From positions 1,054,001 to 1,118,000 of the forward strand of contig NZ_AP019654.1 of assembly GCF_009938205.1 (NCBI RefSeq): a DNA stretch of 64,000 bases, in the 5' to 3' direction. This document shows positions 50,248 through 60,381 of this stretch, in pieces; position 1 is the first letter of the stretch; every line of letters begins with the position of its first letter. The notes below the pieces were generated by a model. It did no database searches. It had not been told where the DNA came from and saw only the letters and a list, made by a program, of their open reading frames with translations. The DNA is from Vibrio panuliri. Lineage in GTDB: Bacteria; Pseudomonadota; Gammaproteobacteria; Enterobacterales; Vibrionaceae. The position numbers were made by a program, and so were the translations under genes.

Positions 50248-51306
50248 ATGAAAGACACTAAGTCAAACAAAAACAAAATGGGTAAACCGATAGTGATATC
50301 GGTTGCCTTGCACGCGTTGCTTGTTGTCGCACTGATCTGGGGTACCGACTTTACCATGTCAAAACCTGAGCCTGTTGGGCGGGTGGTTGAAGCCGTGGCG
50401 ATTGACCCTGCTTTAGTTCGTCAGCAAGCGCAGCAGATCCGCAACCAGCGTGAAGAAGCGGCGCGTAAAGAACAAGATCGTTTGGATAAACTTCGCCGTG
50501 AAAGCGAGCAGCTCGAGAAAAACCGCAAAGCGGAAGAAGAGCGTATTCGTAAACTTAAAGAGCAGCAAGCGCGTGAAGCAAAAGCCGCTCGTGAGGCGGA
50601 AAAGCAACGCGTTAAGAAAGAGCAAGAGCGCAAACTTGAAGAAGAGCGCGTACGCAAAGAGAAAGAGCGTGCGGTGAAACTTGAGCAAGAGCGTAAAGCT
50701 ACAGAAGCGGCAATCGCCAAGGCGGAAAAAGAGCGTCTAGAAAAAGAGGCTGCCGTTGCGAAAGCTGAACAACAACGTATTGAGCGTGAAAAAGCCGCCA
50801 AAGCCGCAGAAGAAAAAGCACGTAAAGAGCGTGAAGCGGCGGAGCGAGCAGAGAAAGAACGCATAGCGAAAGAGAAGGCGGCGAAAGAAGCGGCTGAGAA
50901 AGCGCGCCAAGAAAAAGAGCGTTTGCAACGTATTGAGCGTAAAGAGCAAGAAGCGGCGCTGAACGATATCTTTGCGGGCTTAGAATCGGAGTCTGAACAA
51001 AACAGTGCTGCGCGTGGTCAATATGTTGATAGTGAGATCGCTCGCTTTGCGGCGATCTACACTCAACTTATCAAGCAAAACCTGTTAGTGGAGGACTACT
51101 TTCGGGGAAAGTCTTGTCGAGTTAACTTGCGTCTGATTCCGACAGGAGCAGGGGCGATAGTGGGTAACTTCAGCATACTGGAAGGCGACAGCCGAGTTTG
51201 CTCGGCAACTAAGCGTGCAGTAGCACAAGTTCAGAGCTTCCCACTGCCCAAAGAAGCAGACGTAGTAAACAAACTGAAAAACATTAACTTAACCGTTGAA
51301 CTGTAA
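50248..51306 (+). CDS. tolA: Tol-Pal system protein TolA
   Basis: Links the TolQR motor to the outer membrane. 352 residues: membrane segment at about 13-32, a long Lys/Glu/Ala/Arg-rich helical domain (about 50-235), then domain III (about 250-352), which binds TolB/Pal. The helical domain is highly repetitive. It is shorter than in E. coli (421), as is usual in vibrios. Confidence 0.95.
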   Translation: MKDTKSNKNKMGKPIVISVALHALLVVALIWGTDFTMSKPEPVGRVVEAVAIDPALVRQQAQQIRNQREEAARKEQDRLDKLRRESEQLEKNRKAEEERIRKLKEQQAREAKAAREAEKQRVKKEQERKLEEERVRKEKERAVKLEQERKATEAAIAKAEKERLEKEAAVAKAEQQRIEREKAAKAAEEKARKEREAAERAEKERIAKEKAAKEAAEKARQEKERLQRIERKEQEAALNDIFAGLESESEQNSAARGQYVDSEIARFAAIYTQLIKQNLLVEDYFRGKSCRVNLRLIPTGAGAIVGNFSILEGDSRVCSATKRAVAQVQSFPLPKEADVVNKLKNINLTVEL

Positions 51307-51321
51307 TTAAAGGAATAGCTT

Positions 51322-52674
51322 GTGTTAAAGCGACTTATTGTAGGACTAGTATTGATTCTTTCTAGTACCGTTCAAGTAGCCAACGCGGCGCTGGAACTGG
51401 TCATCACCGACGGTATCGACTCGGCACGTCCGATTGCTATCGTTCCTTTTAAATGGGAAGGCAATGCGCCTCTGCCGCAGGATGTTTCAGCGGTTATTGC
51501 ATCAGACTTGCAACGCAGTGGTAAGTTTAGCCCGATTGCGACCAGCAAAATGCCGCAAACACCGTACACCGAAGCGGAAGTAAACTTCGATGCATGGACA
51601 AGTTTAGGTGTTGATTCACTGCTAACTGGCACCATTACGCAAGATGCCAAAGGCGATTACGTGATTAACTACCAGTTAGTCGACGTGGTACGTGGTCAAT
51701 TAACTAAAGGGCAAAGCCGTGCGTTAGGTGCCGATGGTGAGTTGGTTTTATCTCGCGATCACGTGCTATTTAACAAGCGTGCGACAGTGCCAAAAAATCG
51801 CCTACGTGAATATGCACACCGCATCTCAGACTTGGTGTACGAGCAGTTGACCGGTGAGCGCGGCGCATTCTTAACGCGAATCGCATATGTGGTCGTGAAT
51901 GACAAAGATTCCTACCCATACCAACTGCGTGTTGCCGATTACGACGGTTACAACGAACGTTTGGTGTTGCGCTCTAAGCAGCCATTGATGTCGCCATCTT
52001 GGTCACCAGATGGTAAAGAGTTGGCTTATGTCAGCTTCCAAAATGGTCAAGCTGAAATCTATATCATGAACATCTACACCGGTAAGAGTGAGAAGGTGAC
52101 GTCATACCCACGTCACAATGGCGCGCCAAAATTTTCTCCGGATGGCAAAAAGTTAGCCTTGGTGCTGTCGAAAACCGGTAGCTTGCAGGTCTATACGCTG
52201 GACATCGCAACGAAAAAATTAACCCAAATAACGCGTGGCAGATCAAATAATACAGAACCTTTTTGGTATCCTGATGGAAAATCCTTGATTTTCACTTCGG
52301 ATCGGGGTGGTAAACCTCAGATTTATCGAGTAAATTTGGCAGACGGTGCCACAAGCCGTATAACTTGGCAGGGCAGTCAAAACCTCGGTGGCCAAATTAC
52401 GCCAGATGGTCGTTTTTTGGTGATGGTGAATCGCAGCAATTCGGGATTCAATCTTGCTAAGCAAGATCTCGAATCTGGCGCGGTACAAATTTTGACTAAA
52501 ACGCTGTTGGATGAATCTCCAAGCATTGCGCCGAATGGCGGTATGGTCATCTATAGTTCGATTTACAACAAAACTAACGTGTTATCGATGGTATCTATAG
52601 ATGGGCGTTTTAAAGCTCGATTACCAGCAACAAATGGTCGCGTCCGTGCTCCTGCGTGGTCACCGTTTTTGTAG
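51322..52674 (+). CDS. tolB: Tol-Pal system protein TolB
   Basis: Periplasmic beta-propeller that bridges TolA and Pal. 450 residues, GTG start, signal peptide ending VANA, N-terminal alpha/beta domain (about 25-160), and a six-blade propeller with repeated [11 protein letters not shown] and [13 protein letters not shown] blades (about 200-440). Confidence 0.97.
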   Translation: MLKRLIVGLVLILSSTVQVANAALELVITDGIDSARPIAIVPFKWEGNAPLPQDVSAVIASDLQRSGKFSPIATSKMPQTPYTEAEVNFDAWTSLGVDSLLTGTITQDAKGDYVINYQLVDVVRGQLTKGQSRALGADGELVLSRDHVLFNKRATVPKNRLREYAHRISDLVYEQLTGERGAFLTRIAYVVVNDKDSYPYQLRVADYDGYNERLVLRSKQPLMSPSWSPDGKELAYVSFQNGQAEIYIMNIYTGKSEKVTSYPRHNGAPKFSPDGKKLALVLSKTGSLQVYTLDIATKKLTQITRGRSNNTEPFWYPDGKSLIFTSDRGGKPQIYRVNLADGATSRITWQGSQNLGGQITPDGRFLVMVNRSNSGFNLAKQDLESGAVQILTKTLLDESPSIAPNGGMVIYSSIYNKTNVLSMVSIDGRFKARLPATNGRVRAPAWSPFL

Positions 52675-52708
52675 CGAGTAAGTATCAATAAGTAAGGAAA
52701 ACATAACA

Positions 52709-53224
52709 ATGCAACTTAACAAAGTTCTTAAAGGGCTACTAATTGCACTACCAGTTCTAGCGGTTACTGCTTGTAGTTCAAGCGACGATGCTGCAAATGC
52801 ATCTGGCTCAGAAACTAACAATGGTTCATCAACTACTGTAACGACACCAATTGATCAAAACGGTCAACTGTCTGAGCAAGAGCTGAAAGACCAAGTAATG
52901 CAACAGTCAACTATCTACTTTGCGTTTGACAATGCAACTATCTCTAGCGATTACGAGAAAGTACTTGCTTTGCATGCCGCTTACCTAAGCTCAAACCCAG
53001 CACTTAAAGTAACTGTTGAAGGCCACGCAGATGAGCGCGGCACGCCTGAGTACAACATCGCACTTGGCGAGCGTCGTGCACAAGCGGTTTCAATGTACCT
53101 ACAAGCGCTAGGTGTACAGGCTGACCAAATCGCTATCGTTAGCTACGGTGAAGAGAAGCCTCTAGTGCTAGGTCAATCTAACGAAGCTTACGCTAAGAAC
53201 CGCCGCGCAGTTCTAGTGTACTAA
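52709..53224 (+). CDS. pal: Peptidoglycan-associated lipoprotein Pal
   Basis: Outer-membrane lipoprotein that binds peptidoglycan. 171 residues; lipobox VTAC followed by SSSDD; a short linker; OmpA-like domain (about 60-170) with [20 protein letters not shown] and RRAQAV. Good RBS AAGGA upstream. Highly expressed by codon use. Confidence 0.97.
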   Translation: MQLNKVLKGLLIALPVLAVTACSSSDDAANASGSETNNGSSTTVTTPIDQNGQLSEQELKDQVMQQSTIYFAFDNATISSDYEKVLALHAAYLSSNPALKVTVEGHADERGTPEYNIALGERRAQAVSMYLQALGVQADQIAIVSYGEEKPLVLGQSNEAYAKNRRAVLVY

Positions 53225-53239
53225 TTCGAGGATGACCTC

Positions 53240-54007
53240 ATGTTCAGTAACCTAAAGCATGTTATTTCGCTTACGTTACTGGCAAGTGCAGCGAACCTAG
53301 CGTTCGCTGCACCAGCCCCAGTAGCTGATATTGGCGGCAGTACCAGTAGCTCCCGATCTTATTCTTCAAACGAAACCGATATTCAACGTCTAGAGCGCCT
53401 ACTAGAGAACCGTAACCGTGTTCAGTTGCAAATGCAGCAACAGCTAGATTCTATGGCTCTTGAGATCAGTGATCTTCGTGGTCAAATTGAAAAGAACAAC
53501 TATGACATGCAGCAAATGTTGCAGCGTCAGCGTGAACTGTTTGTCGAGCTAGACAAAGTTCGCCAAGAGAAAGCCACCGCCGTTGTCCCAGTTGATACGC
53601 CAGCGAAGTCTAGCGAGTCAAAAGGAACATTTAGCAGCAATGTTGATGAGCAAACCGCTTATCAAAATGCGGTAGACTTAATTTTGAAAAAACGTGACTA
53701 CACAGGGGCGATTGCCGCATTTGTGCAGTTCCAAAAAGATTTCCCAGATTCGAGCTTTACGCCAAATTCTCACTACTGGCTAGGGCAACTTTACTTTGCT
53801 AAGAAGCAAGATAAAGAAGCGGTGAAGAGTTTTGCCGCCGTGATTGCTTACAAAGACTCGAACAAACGCGCTGATGCGTTAGTTAAGTTGGGCGATATTG
53901 CTGAGCGTAATAATAACGCAGCGCAAGCTAAGAAGTATTATCAGCAAGTTGTCGCTGAATACCCGGGCAGCGCATCGGCAAATATTGCGCAAGACAAGCT
54001 GAAGTAA
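53240..54007 (+). CDS. cpoB: Tol-Pal coordinator CpoB (YbgF)
   Basis: Periplasmic protein that links Tol-Pal to cell-wall synthesis during constriction. 255 residues; signal peptide ending AFA; coiled coil (about 45-110) and a TPR domain (about 135-255) with QFQKDFPDSSFTPNSHYWLG. Last gene of the tol-pal operon. Confidence 0.95.
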   Translation: MFSNLKHVISLTLLASAANLAFAAPAPVADIGGSTSSSRSYSSNETDIQRLERLLENRNRVQLQMQQQLDSMALEISDLRGQIEKNNYDMQQMLQRQRELFVELDKVRQEKATAVVPVDTPAKSSESKGTFSSNVDEQTAYQNAVDLILKKRDYTGAIAAFVQFQKDFPDSSFTPNSHYWLGQLYFAKKQDKEAVKSFAAVIAYKDSNKRADALVKLGDIAERNNNAAQAKKYYQQVVAEYPGSASANIAQDKLK

Positions 54008-54022
54008 CCGCAGTTTGCTAGA

Positions 54023-54049
54023 AGGGGTGCCAAGTGCACCTCTTTTTAT
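54023..54049 (+). terminator. Candidate terminator of the tol-pal operon
   Basis: AGGGGTGC (54023-54030) / GCACCTCT (54036-54043) with one G-U pair and a following TTTTT. Confidence 0.6.
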
Positions 54050-54223
54050 TTGCCTTTTTCTCCTACCCAAGCCATTGAGCTATCACAGGCGTCGTTGTTT
54101 AGGGGCTATTTGCTTAGTTAGCTGCGGATACTCATACCAAGGTATAACAGGAAAGCTCTTTGATTCTTGAGGTCGATCGGAGTTACAATACTCGGATTAA
54201 AGGAAGTTGCGTAGAGCAAAGCA

Positions 54224-55285
54224 ATGAGTCACATTCTAGATAAAATCGATACAGTTTATCCTTTCCCTCCAAAACCAAAACCATTAAGCGATGAAGAGAA
54301 GCGCGCGCACATTGAAAACATTAAGCAACTGCTTAAAGCGAAAGATGCTGTGCTTATCGCTCACTACTACACTGACCCTGAAATCCAAGCATTAGCGGAA
54401 GAGACCGGTGGTTTTGTTGGTGACTCATTGGAAATGGCTAAGTTTGGTAACCGTCATCCTGCTAGCACTTTAATCATCGCTGGTGTGCGCTTTATGGGTG
54501 AGTCAGCGAAAATCTTAACGCCAGAAAAACGCATTCTAATGCCAACACTTGAAGCGGAGTGCTCGCTTGATCTTGGCTGTCCAGCGGATAAGTTCACAGA
54601 ATTTTGTGATGCGCACCCTGACCACACAGTGGTTGTTTACGCCAATACCTCGGCGGCAGTGAAAGCGCGCGCGGATTGGGTGGTGACTTCAAGTATCGCA
54701 CTTGAGATTGTTGAGCATCTAGATAGCGAAGACAAACCGATTATTTGGGGGCCTGACCGCCACCTTGGTTCATATATCGCCAACAAAACTGGCGCTGATA
54801 TGTTGCTATGGCAAGGCGAGTGTGTGGTACACGACGAGTTCTCGGCTGACGCACTACGCAAAATGAAAGGCCTTTATCCAGATGCTGCGATTCTAGTTCA
54901 CCCTGAATCACCAGCAAGTGTGGTTGAACTTGCAGACGCTGTGGGTTCAACAAGCCAGCTAATTAAGGCGGCGAAAGAGCTACCACAGCAGAAAATGATT
55001 GTCGCGACTGACAAAGGTATCTTCTTCAAGATGCAACAGTTAGTGCCAGAGAAAGAGTTGATTGAAGCGCCAACCGCAGGTGCGGGTGCGACATGTCGTA
55101 GTTGTGCACATTGCCCGTGGATGGCGATGAATGGCCTGCAAGCGATTGAAAATGCGCTGTCTAACGGTGGTGAGCAACACGAGATTTTTGTTGATGATGC
55201 GCTGCGCGTAAAATCACTTATCCCACTCAATCGCATGTTAGATTTTGCTGAGCAGTTAAATATGCAGGTGAAAGGTAACGCCTAA
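54224..55285 (+). CDS. nadA: Quinolinate synthase NadA
   Basis: [4Fe-4S] enzyme of de novo NAD synthesis, condensing iminoaspartate with dihydroxyacetone phosphate. 353 residues. Cluster-type cysteines at 113 ([11 protein letters not shown]) and in [15 protein letters not shown] near 292-298, with a third near 200 (QGECVVHDE). The internal repeats [20 protein letters not shown] and others of the three-domain fold are present. Own terminator. Confidence 0.97.
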   Translation: MSHILDKIDTVYPFPPKPKPLSDEEKRAHIENIKQLLKAKDAVLIAHYYTDPEIQALAEETGGFVGDSLEMAKFGNRHPASTLIIAGVRFMGESAKILTPEKRILMPTLEAECSLDLGCPADKFTEFCDAHPDHTVVVYANTSAAVKARADWVVTSSIALEIVEHLDSEDKPIIWGPDRHLGSYIANKTGADMLLWQGECVVHDEFSADALRKMKGLYPDAAILVHPESPASVVELADAVGSTSQLIKAAKELPQQKMIVATDKGIFFKMQQLVPEKELIEAPTAGAGATCRSCAHCPWMAMNGLQAIENALSNGGEQHEIFVDDALRVKSLIPLNRMLDFAEQLNMQVKGNA

Positions 55286-55313
55286 GCCGCAATGACTGCG
55301 ACCGATGAATAGC

Positions 55314-55339
55314 AAAAGCCAGCAATCGCTGGCTTTTTT
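55314..55339. terminator. Terminator between nadA and the 236-residue gene
   Basis: AAAAGCCAGC (55314-55323) / GCTGGCTTTT (55328-55337), then T run; T-rich also on the other strand. Confidence 0.88.
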
Positions 55340-55351
55340 GATCGCGTAAGA

Positions 55352-56062
55352 TCAGCAATCGCTACTTAACGCATTCTGATTACGTTGAAAGTCATCCATA
55401 TTTCGAAACGAGCGCTGGCTGTGGCGCGCAGAATAGAATTTCAGTTTCATCAGTGAGTCTAAGTTTAGATACTTATCCGCAATGTCGTAATTGACCTCTT
55501 CGACCCCCATGGTTTGCCAACGCGCAAGCAGGCTTTGATGGATCAACAAGGTGGAGCGGTGTGGCTTAAGGGCAATACTCACCAAAAGACGCTCGCTCGC
55601 TGGGATATCAACAAAGCGCTGTTCAAAGCGCTGCGGGGAGAGTGCCTTATGAAATGATAATGCGCTAAAGTGGGTATGTTGATGTCCTGCTGCGTCGTTT
55701 ACCTCGGCTTTCGAGCGCGTGATGCCAAGGCGCTGAGTAAACGTCAATTCATCAGCAAGTTCATTGGCGATTAACAGACTTTGACTGCCCCAGCAAAATG
55801 ACACTTTTGGCATGCGCAGTGGTTGCCCTCCAGTGCGTTGATTGATCGCCTGAGTTTTATTTTGTCCTTCTGGCTCGAAACGCATTAACTCATCACCAAA
55901 GTAGAGTTGCGGGCGGTACTTTGTTTCCACAATCGGTTGCCAAGAAAAGTCATACTCGCTAAGCCAAGCGTCTTGATCTCCATCTTCATCGGCATATACA
56001 TCGCCAAAGGTGATCAACTGTAGGGGTAAGTATTCAGCAAGAATGGTTTGCCTATCGTTCAT
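55352..56062 (-). CDS. Hypothetical protein, 236 residues, partner of the 798-residue protein
   Basis: Family not recognised. Soluble, acidic N-terminal part with FGDVYADEDGDQDAWLSEYD, aromatic-rich motifs (FSWQPIVETKYRPQLYFGDE) and a basic C-terminus. No signal peptide or membrane segment. It begins 18 bases after the stop of the 798-residue gene and is read the same way, so the two form a likely operon of two genes. It might be a partner or an immunity-like protein, but there is no direct support for either. Confidence 0.6.
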   Translation of the reverse strand: MNDRQTILAEYLPLQLITFGDVYADEDGDQDAWLSEYDFSWQPIVETKYRPQLYFGDELMRFEPEGQNKTQAINQRTGGQPLRMPKVSFCWGSQSLLIANELADELTFTQRLGITRSKAEVNDAAGHQHTHFSALSFHKALSPQRFEQRFVDIPASERLLVSIALKPHRSTLLIHQSLLARWQTMGVEEVNYDIADKYLNLDSLMKLKFYSARHSQRSFRNMDDFQRNQNALSSDC

Positions 56063-56080
56063 ATTGTTATCCTGTACGCC

Positions 56081-58477
56081 TTAGTGGCTTTTGATTTTGC
56101 GTGCCATTTGGCGTTGGTATTGTTGCCAATAGTCAAGCCAGTCAGGTGTTAAGTCATCAATTTCGATCTCTTGGCGATCATCGAACGAGAGGTTCCCTTC
56201 ATGCAGACATTGTTCAAAAAACAGATGTTCTAACAGAGTGGCTTGCAACTGTTCGTTGTGGGTTGTATGACGACGGAAGGTTTTTATCCACCCTAGCTTG
56301 CTTGGCGCTGGCTCACAGCACAGCAGTTGGACCCAGCGAAGCTGTTGCGCACTGTCTGCGGTCAGTATTTGCGGCAGTATTTTGGGCGCATGTTTAGGGT
56401 AGTAGTCTGGTGGTAAATCAAACAGGCTGGTATCGAGCAGATCTTTGCTGAGGCTATGATAGTCCTGAAAGCTGATTTCCCCCTCGATAAAGCGTTGCGC
56501 GGCATGACTCAACTGGTCGAGCGCGTGGCTGTTCTCGCTGTCTGAGACCGCAGATATCAGTTGCTCTAACACGATTTTGCGATAGTGAGGCAGCGGTGTG
56601 CCAAGCGCAGGGTGTAAGCGATGCACATTGAGGTAGAAGTAATCACGCTCATAAGCGGAGAGCTTGTTGATGGCTTGGTTCCAGCAATCACGTTCGCTTT
56701 GGTCAAGATTCACATAACGTTGAATGAGATCTGGCAGTTGGTCGAGATCATATCTGACCGCGAGTCCAATATGGAAAGCGCATTGGTCAATATAAGAGAT
56801 ACCTATATCAAACAAATGCATAAAAAAGGTATTTTGCTGGGCAAGGCTGGCAAAGCCCGCCAGTGATTGGCGGTAGAAATGCGCCATGCTCGCAATGGTG
56901 GCCTGCGGCGCTAATGCAGCACTCAGAATTACCACGCGTTTGGCGAAGTCATCTTGATTGACTTTATACAGCCAGTAACAGGTTGCAAGTATTGGTCGAA
57001 AGATACCCACAGAGCTAAATAGTGAGTATTTGGGCTGGGTAATACCTAATTGAGCATTGCGTTGTTCGTTCGAGTCACTTTCCAGCTCATGCTGTAACTC
57101 TTCTATCAATGTTGGAAGTTGCTCTGCTTGCCCGTGGATTAGCCACGCTTGCAGACGTGCTGAGGTTGGTTGGCTGATTTGCTCAAACTGGGCAAAGACA
57201 TCTTTGTACAGACCGTGACTGACCCAGCTCAGTAGCGCTTCGGTGTAAGCATCGAAGCGTTGAGCATTGCGGTCAAAATTGAGTAGTATCGCGCCAATAA
57301 GGCGGCATACAGTTTGTTCATCTTCTTCATCACGCTGCCATAACTGGTAGTTGTAAGCATGGCGATTTGTGGCAAACGCTTGTTCAATATCTTGATAGTC
57401 TTGGTAATCACACAGAGTGTAGTGATCAAGGGAATCAATAATCGAGTTGATTTGATGCTTAGTTTTGGCTGAAATATCGTTCTCTTCTGCAAGGCTTGGC
57501 AGGCTAAATCGCTGTTCATACGCCATTGCACTGATACAGGCACTAGCCTGATCTTGCACTAAGACAGAGCGCAGCTCTTTAGGAAGATCTTGTTGGTCAA
57601 ACAGATGGAAAAATATCTCGACCACTCTCAAGCAGCGTTGTTGATTGAGAAGATTGCGGTTATCGGCCAGTAAAACCTTAAACAATGGTCTTAATATATC
57701 GGCAAGATAAGGCAGGATTTCATGTTGCGCTGGAATGCTGTCGTAGTGGCAGCAACGGAGAATATGGCGGTAAAAATCTGGGCTATAGCACTTGGCGTGG
57801 TGCAGCACTAATACCGAATCCAGATCAACTAAGTGCGCTTGCAATAGAGTATCGTTTTGATACTCGCCGTCTAATACATAGTTCCACAGAGCTTGTCCAT
57901 GCGGAAGGTGAGCAATAAATGGCGCAAGATGTTGAAGCGGTAACGCAATATCTTCGTGGCTAGCAATAGGCTCACCGTGACTCTGGGCGTTCTCCTTCGC
58001 AAACTGCGCTTCTCGATCTTCTGCTAAGTAGTGGCTAACACCTTGCCAGTGATGCTTATCTTGAAAATCGTTTATTGCCACCTTTTCTGCAGTCGGCAGT
58101 AACTCCAATAGTTGCGAGATGTTCCATCTGTAGGTGCTGTGTATATCGCCGATAGCATTGTGCCGAAAGAGTGAGACTTTCGCGTTATACCCTTGTTCAC
58201 TCAAATGATCACTTAAGTCAAAGGCAAAATAGTTGGCATTGAAGTGATCGCAAAACAGGTAACAGAAGCTCAGGTTTTGCTCAAGGTGGAACCAGTTAGA
58301 GGCTTCACAATCGTTGTTTTTCATTACCGAATCAAGCGCGCGCGTTTGAATCTCTGGTTTGGCATCTGTGCAGAGAATGACTAAGCAGGGATCATCATAG
58401 CTACCAAACTGGTTTAATACTGCATGAACTTCATCGGGTATTTGGTGTAGGGTCGATGGATTGATTGAATCTATCAT
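56081..58477 (-). CDS. Hypothetical large protein, 798 residues
   Basis: Family not recognised. Starts MIDSINPSTLHQIPDEVHAV; no signal peptide or membrane segment found. It is rich in Leu, Gln, His and Asp, with long amphipathic helices that look like a repeat solenoid, for example LVSLYIAV-type helices are absent but FARRYVNLDQSERDCWNQ-like stretches are not clearly periodic, so no repeat family is assigned. Cysteines are scattered. Two-gene unit with the 236-residue protein, alone between nadA and the K+ channel gene. Confidence 0.65.
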   Translation of the reverse strand: MIDSINPSTLHQIPDEVHAVLNQFGSYDDPCLVILCTDAKPEIQTRALDSVMKNNDCEASNWFHLEQNLSFCYLFCDHFNANYFAFDLSDHLSEQGYNAKVSLFRHNAIGDIHSTYRWNISQLLELLPTAEKVAINDFQDKHHWQGVSHYLAEDREAQFAKENAQSHGEPIASHEDIALPLQHLAPFIAHLPHGQALWNYVLDGEYQNDTLLQAHLVDLDSVLVLHHAKCYSPDFYRHILRCCHYDSIPAQHEILPYLADILRPLFKVLLADNRNLLNQQRCLRVVEIFFHLFDQQDLPKELRSVLVQDQASACISAMAYEQRFSLPSLAEENDISAKTKHQINSIIDSLDHYTLCDYQDYQDIEQAFATNRHAYNYQLWQRDEEDEQTVCRLIGAILLNFDRNAQRFDAYTEALLSWVSHGLYKDVFAQFEQISQPTSARLQAWLIHGQAEQLPTLIEELQHELESDSNEQRNAQLGITQPKYSLFSSVGIFRPILATCYWLYKVNQDDFAKRVVILSAALAPQATIASMAHFYRQSLAGFASLAQQNTFFMHLFDIGISYIDQCAFHIGLAVRYDLDQLPDLIQRYVNLDQSERDCWNQAINKLSAYERDYFYLNVHRLHPALGTPLPHYRKIVLEQLISAVSDSENSHALDQLSHAAQRFIEGEISFQDYHSLSKDLLDTSLFDLPPDYYPKHAPKILPQILTADSAQQLRWVQLLCCEPAPSKLGWIKTFRRHTTHNEQLQATLLEHLFFEQCLHEGNLSFDDRQEIEIDDLTPDWLDYWQQYQRQMARKIKSH

Positions 58478-58751
58478 TAATTAGCTCATCACTATTTGAG
58501 TTTTGCCGAGCGATTATTTCGACTTGTTGGGTCTATTCTGACACTAACTTGTTAAAATTAAAATGGTTTTACTTTTGAGCTCTATGCGGAGAAAGGACTA
58601 AATAGCTCGCAGAGACTGCCTGTATGTCGTTAGGGTTTGAGTTAGATCTCATCCCGTCGCACTTTGTTCGCTAAAATCCGCTATCTTTGTAAAAATGCCC
58701 GCAATAAAAGGGCATCATTAGCCTGAACTAGTTAATCGAATAGGATGGTAT

Positions 58752-59786
58752 ATGGCGTTATGGTTATACCTTAAGCGCAGGTTGCACGCGACGCTGTTTG
58801 AGCTTAGTGGTCGCAACTTAGTTTTGCTCTCAGCCGTTTATGTGGTGCTCTCATGGGTGTTGTTGCGTTGGGCGGGCGAAACGGAGTTGACCGATAACCT
58901 CTCCACTTTTGTTTACTATCTTATGGTGACGGCTTCCACCGTGGGCTATGGAGATCACTCCCCAGTGACTGATATGGGTAAGTGGGTAGTGGTGGTGTTT
59001 GTCATACCGGGTGGTTTGGCACTGTTTGCCTCGATTTTGGGGCGTGTGGCATCGAACCTTGTTGAATATTGGCGCGCGGGCGTATTAGGAAAAAGAAGAG
59101 TGAATACAGACAACCATATTTTATTGCTTGGCTGGAACGGGCAACGAACATTACATTTGATTCGCATGTTACAACATGAAGAAGAGGGTAACCGCCCCAT
59201 TGTGCTTTGTACCCGCTCTGATATTGAGAACCCGCTGCCGGGTGAAATTGGCTTTGTAAAAGTCAGCAGTTATACCGATGGTCAAGAGATGAAGAACGCT
59301 CGCATTGAATCGGCTAGCTGCATTATTGTCGATAATCTGGAAGATGATATTACGCTCTCTGCCGCGCTCTACTGCTCCAACATTAATTCACAAGCTCACT
59401 TGGTCGCCTATTTCAAAGACGAAGCACTCAGCATGCTGTTGAGCCAGCATTGCCCTAATGCAGAGTGTATTCCGGCCGTTGGTGCTGAGATGCTTGCCAA
59501 GGCGGCGGTTGATCCTGGCTCAAGTATTCTTCACCAAGAGCTGCTCGCCTCCACGCGCGGGATGACGCAGTACTCTACTTATTACCCATCCTCTGGTGGT
59601 GTGACCTCGGTTGAAGCGGTGTTTATCTTTATGAAAAAACACCATCAAGCGACATTGATTGCCAAAGAGGGAGAGCAAGGAATTGAGCTAAACCCAGATT
59701 TGGACGCTGTTATCGAGCCAGGAACTAAGCTGTTTTATATTGCCGATGAGCGAATTGAACAATTTGATTGGGTGAAGATTTCGTAA
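58752..59786 (+). CDS. Potassium channel with RCK domain
   Basis: 344-residue two-membrane-segment K+ channel. Membrane segments at about 22-42 and 75-100 around the selectivity filter TVGYGD (63-68); RCK (TrkA-N-like) domain from about 120, and a TrkA-C-like part after about 260. The usual GxGxxG of the RCK nucleotide site reads GWNGQR (127-132), so its ligand binding may differ. ATG at 58752 is preceded by AGGATGG. Not linked to a sensor gene. Confidence 0.88.
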   Translation: MALWLYLKRRLHATLFELSGRNLVLLSAVYVVLSWVLLRWAGETELTDNLSTFVYYLMVTASTVGYGDHSPVTDMGKWVVVVFVIPGGLALFASILGRVASNLVEYWRAGVLGKRRVNTDNHILLLGWNGQRTLHLIRMLQHEEEGNRPIVLCTRSDIENPLPGEIGFVKVSSYTDGQEMKNARIESASCIIVDNLEDDITLSAALYCSNINSQAHLVAYFKDEALSMLLSQHCPNAECIPAVGAEMLAKAAVDPGSSILHQELLASTRGMTQYSTYYPSSGGVTSVEAVFIFMKKHHQATLIAKEGEQGIELNPDLDAVIEPGTKLFYIADERIEQFDWVKIS

Positions 59787-59827
59787 TCAGAGAGGTAAGT
59801 TACGATTCCTGATTGCCACTCCACTAC

Positions 59828-59948
59828 TTGCCATTCCTAATAGCTATCCCACTATTTGTCATTCCTGATAGCCGCAGGCGTAGTCAGGAATCTCGCTCTT
59901 GGCAACTCTCACCATGTACAAAAAAGGCTTCACCGTAATGAAGCCTTG
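59828..59948 (+). repeat. 120-base direct repeat, copy 1
   Basis: Starts TTGCCATTCCTAATAG, carries the palindrome GTCATTCCTGA...TCAGGAATCT (59858-59893), and ends with AAGGCTTCA/TGAAGCCTT (59924-59947). Copy 2 at 60260 differs by only a few bases. Confidence 0.75.
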
Positions 59949-60016
59949 TCTTTCTGAGCACCCAAACCTTGTCTTTCTGACAACTAAATCATGTTAATCC
60001 TTGGCACCTAACCCCT

Positions 60017-60042
60017 GTCATCCTCGCGAAAGCGGGGATCTC
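60017..60042 (+). repeat. Intergenic palindrome, GTCATCC type
   Basis: GTC then ATCCTCGC (60020-60027), loop GAAA, GCGGGGAT (60032-60039), then CT. Same frame as the GTCATTCC elements. Confidence 0.5.
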
Positions 60043-60124
60043 TCTTTTGCTTCAATGTGTTTGCTAGCAGCTATGTCCCGCTTAAAAGTCATCCATCTCT
60101 TTCGACCTTGGTGAAAGCGGTCCA

Positions 60125-60240
60125 ATTACTCTTTGCTATGCCAAAGAGTAATCAGAAAGGCATTTTGATATCACTGGTGTTGTCCGGCCGGTTTTAGGCG
60201 TTCCCGACGCCGAAAACCTAAAAATTCGTCCTGAATTTTT
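60125..60240 (+). repeat. Element of three consecutive hairpins
   Basis: ATTACTCTTTG/CAAAGAGTAAT (60125-60152, perfect 11-bp arms), GGTTTTAGGCG/CGCCGAAAACC (60190-60218) and AAAAATTC/GAATTTTT (60220-60240). It resembles a composite repeat I associate with vibrio intergenic regions, but I cannot verify that here. Confidence 0.5.
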
Positions 60241-60259
60241 ACCTGATACTCATGAACAA

Positions 60260-60381
60260 TTTGCCATTTCTAATAGTTATCCCACTATTTGTCATTCCTG
60301 ATAGCCGCAGGCGTAGTCAGGAATCTCGCTCTTGGCGACTTTCACCACGCACAAAAAAGGCTTCACCGTAATGAAGCCTTA
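60260..60381 (+). repeat. 120-base direct repeat, copy 2
   Basis: Same layout as copy 1: TTTGCCATTTCTAATAG, palindrome at 60291-60326, hairpin AAGGCTTCA/TGAAGCCTT at 60357-60380. Confidence 0.75.

Noticed and set aside
50421..50864. 147-codon antisense frame rich in Ser, Arg and Cys in tolA
   Set aside because: It mirrors the Lys/Glu/Ala repeat region of tolA; the composition explains it.
54008..54223. tRNA genes after cpoB, as in E. coli (tRNA-Lys/Val cluster)
   Set aside because: No tRNA-like cloverleaf or CCA end could be found in this gap.
55352..56062. Assignment of the 236-residue protein to an immunity family
   Set aside because: Only a loose resemblance in size and acidic character; no motif supports it.
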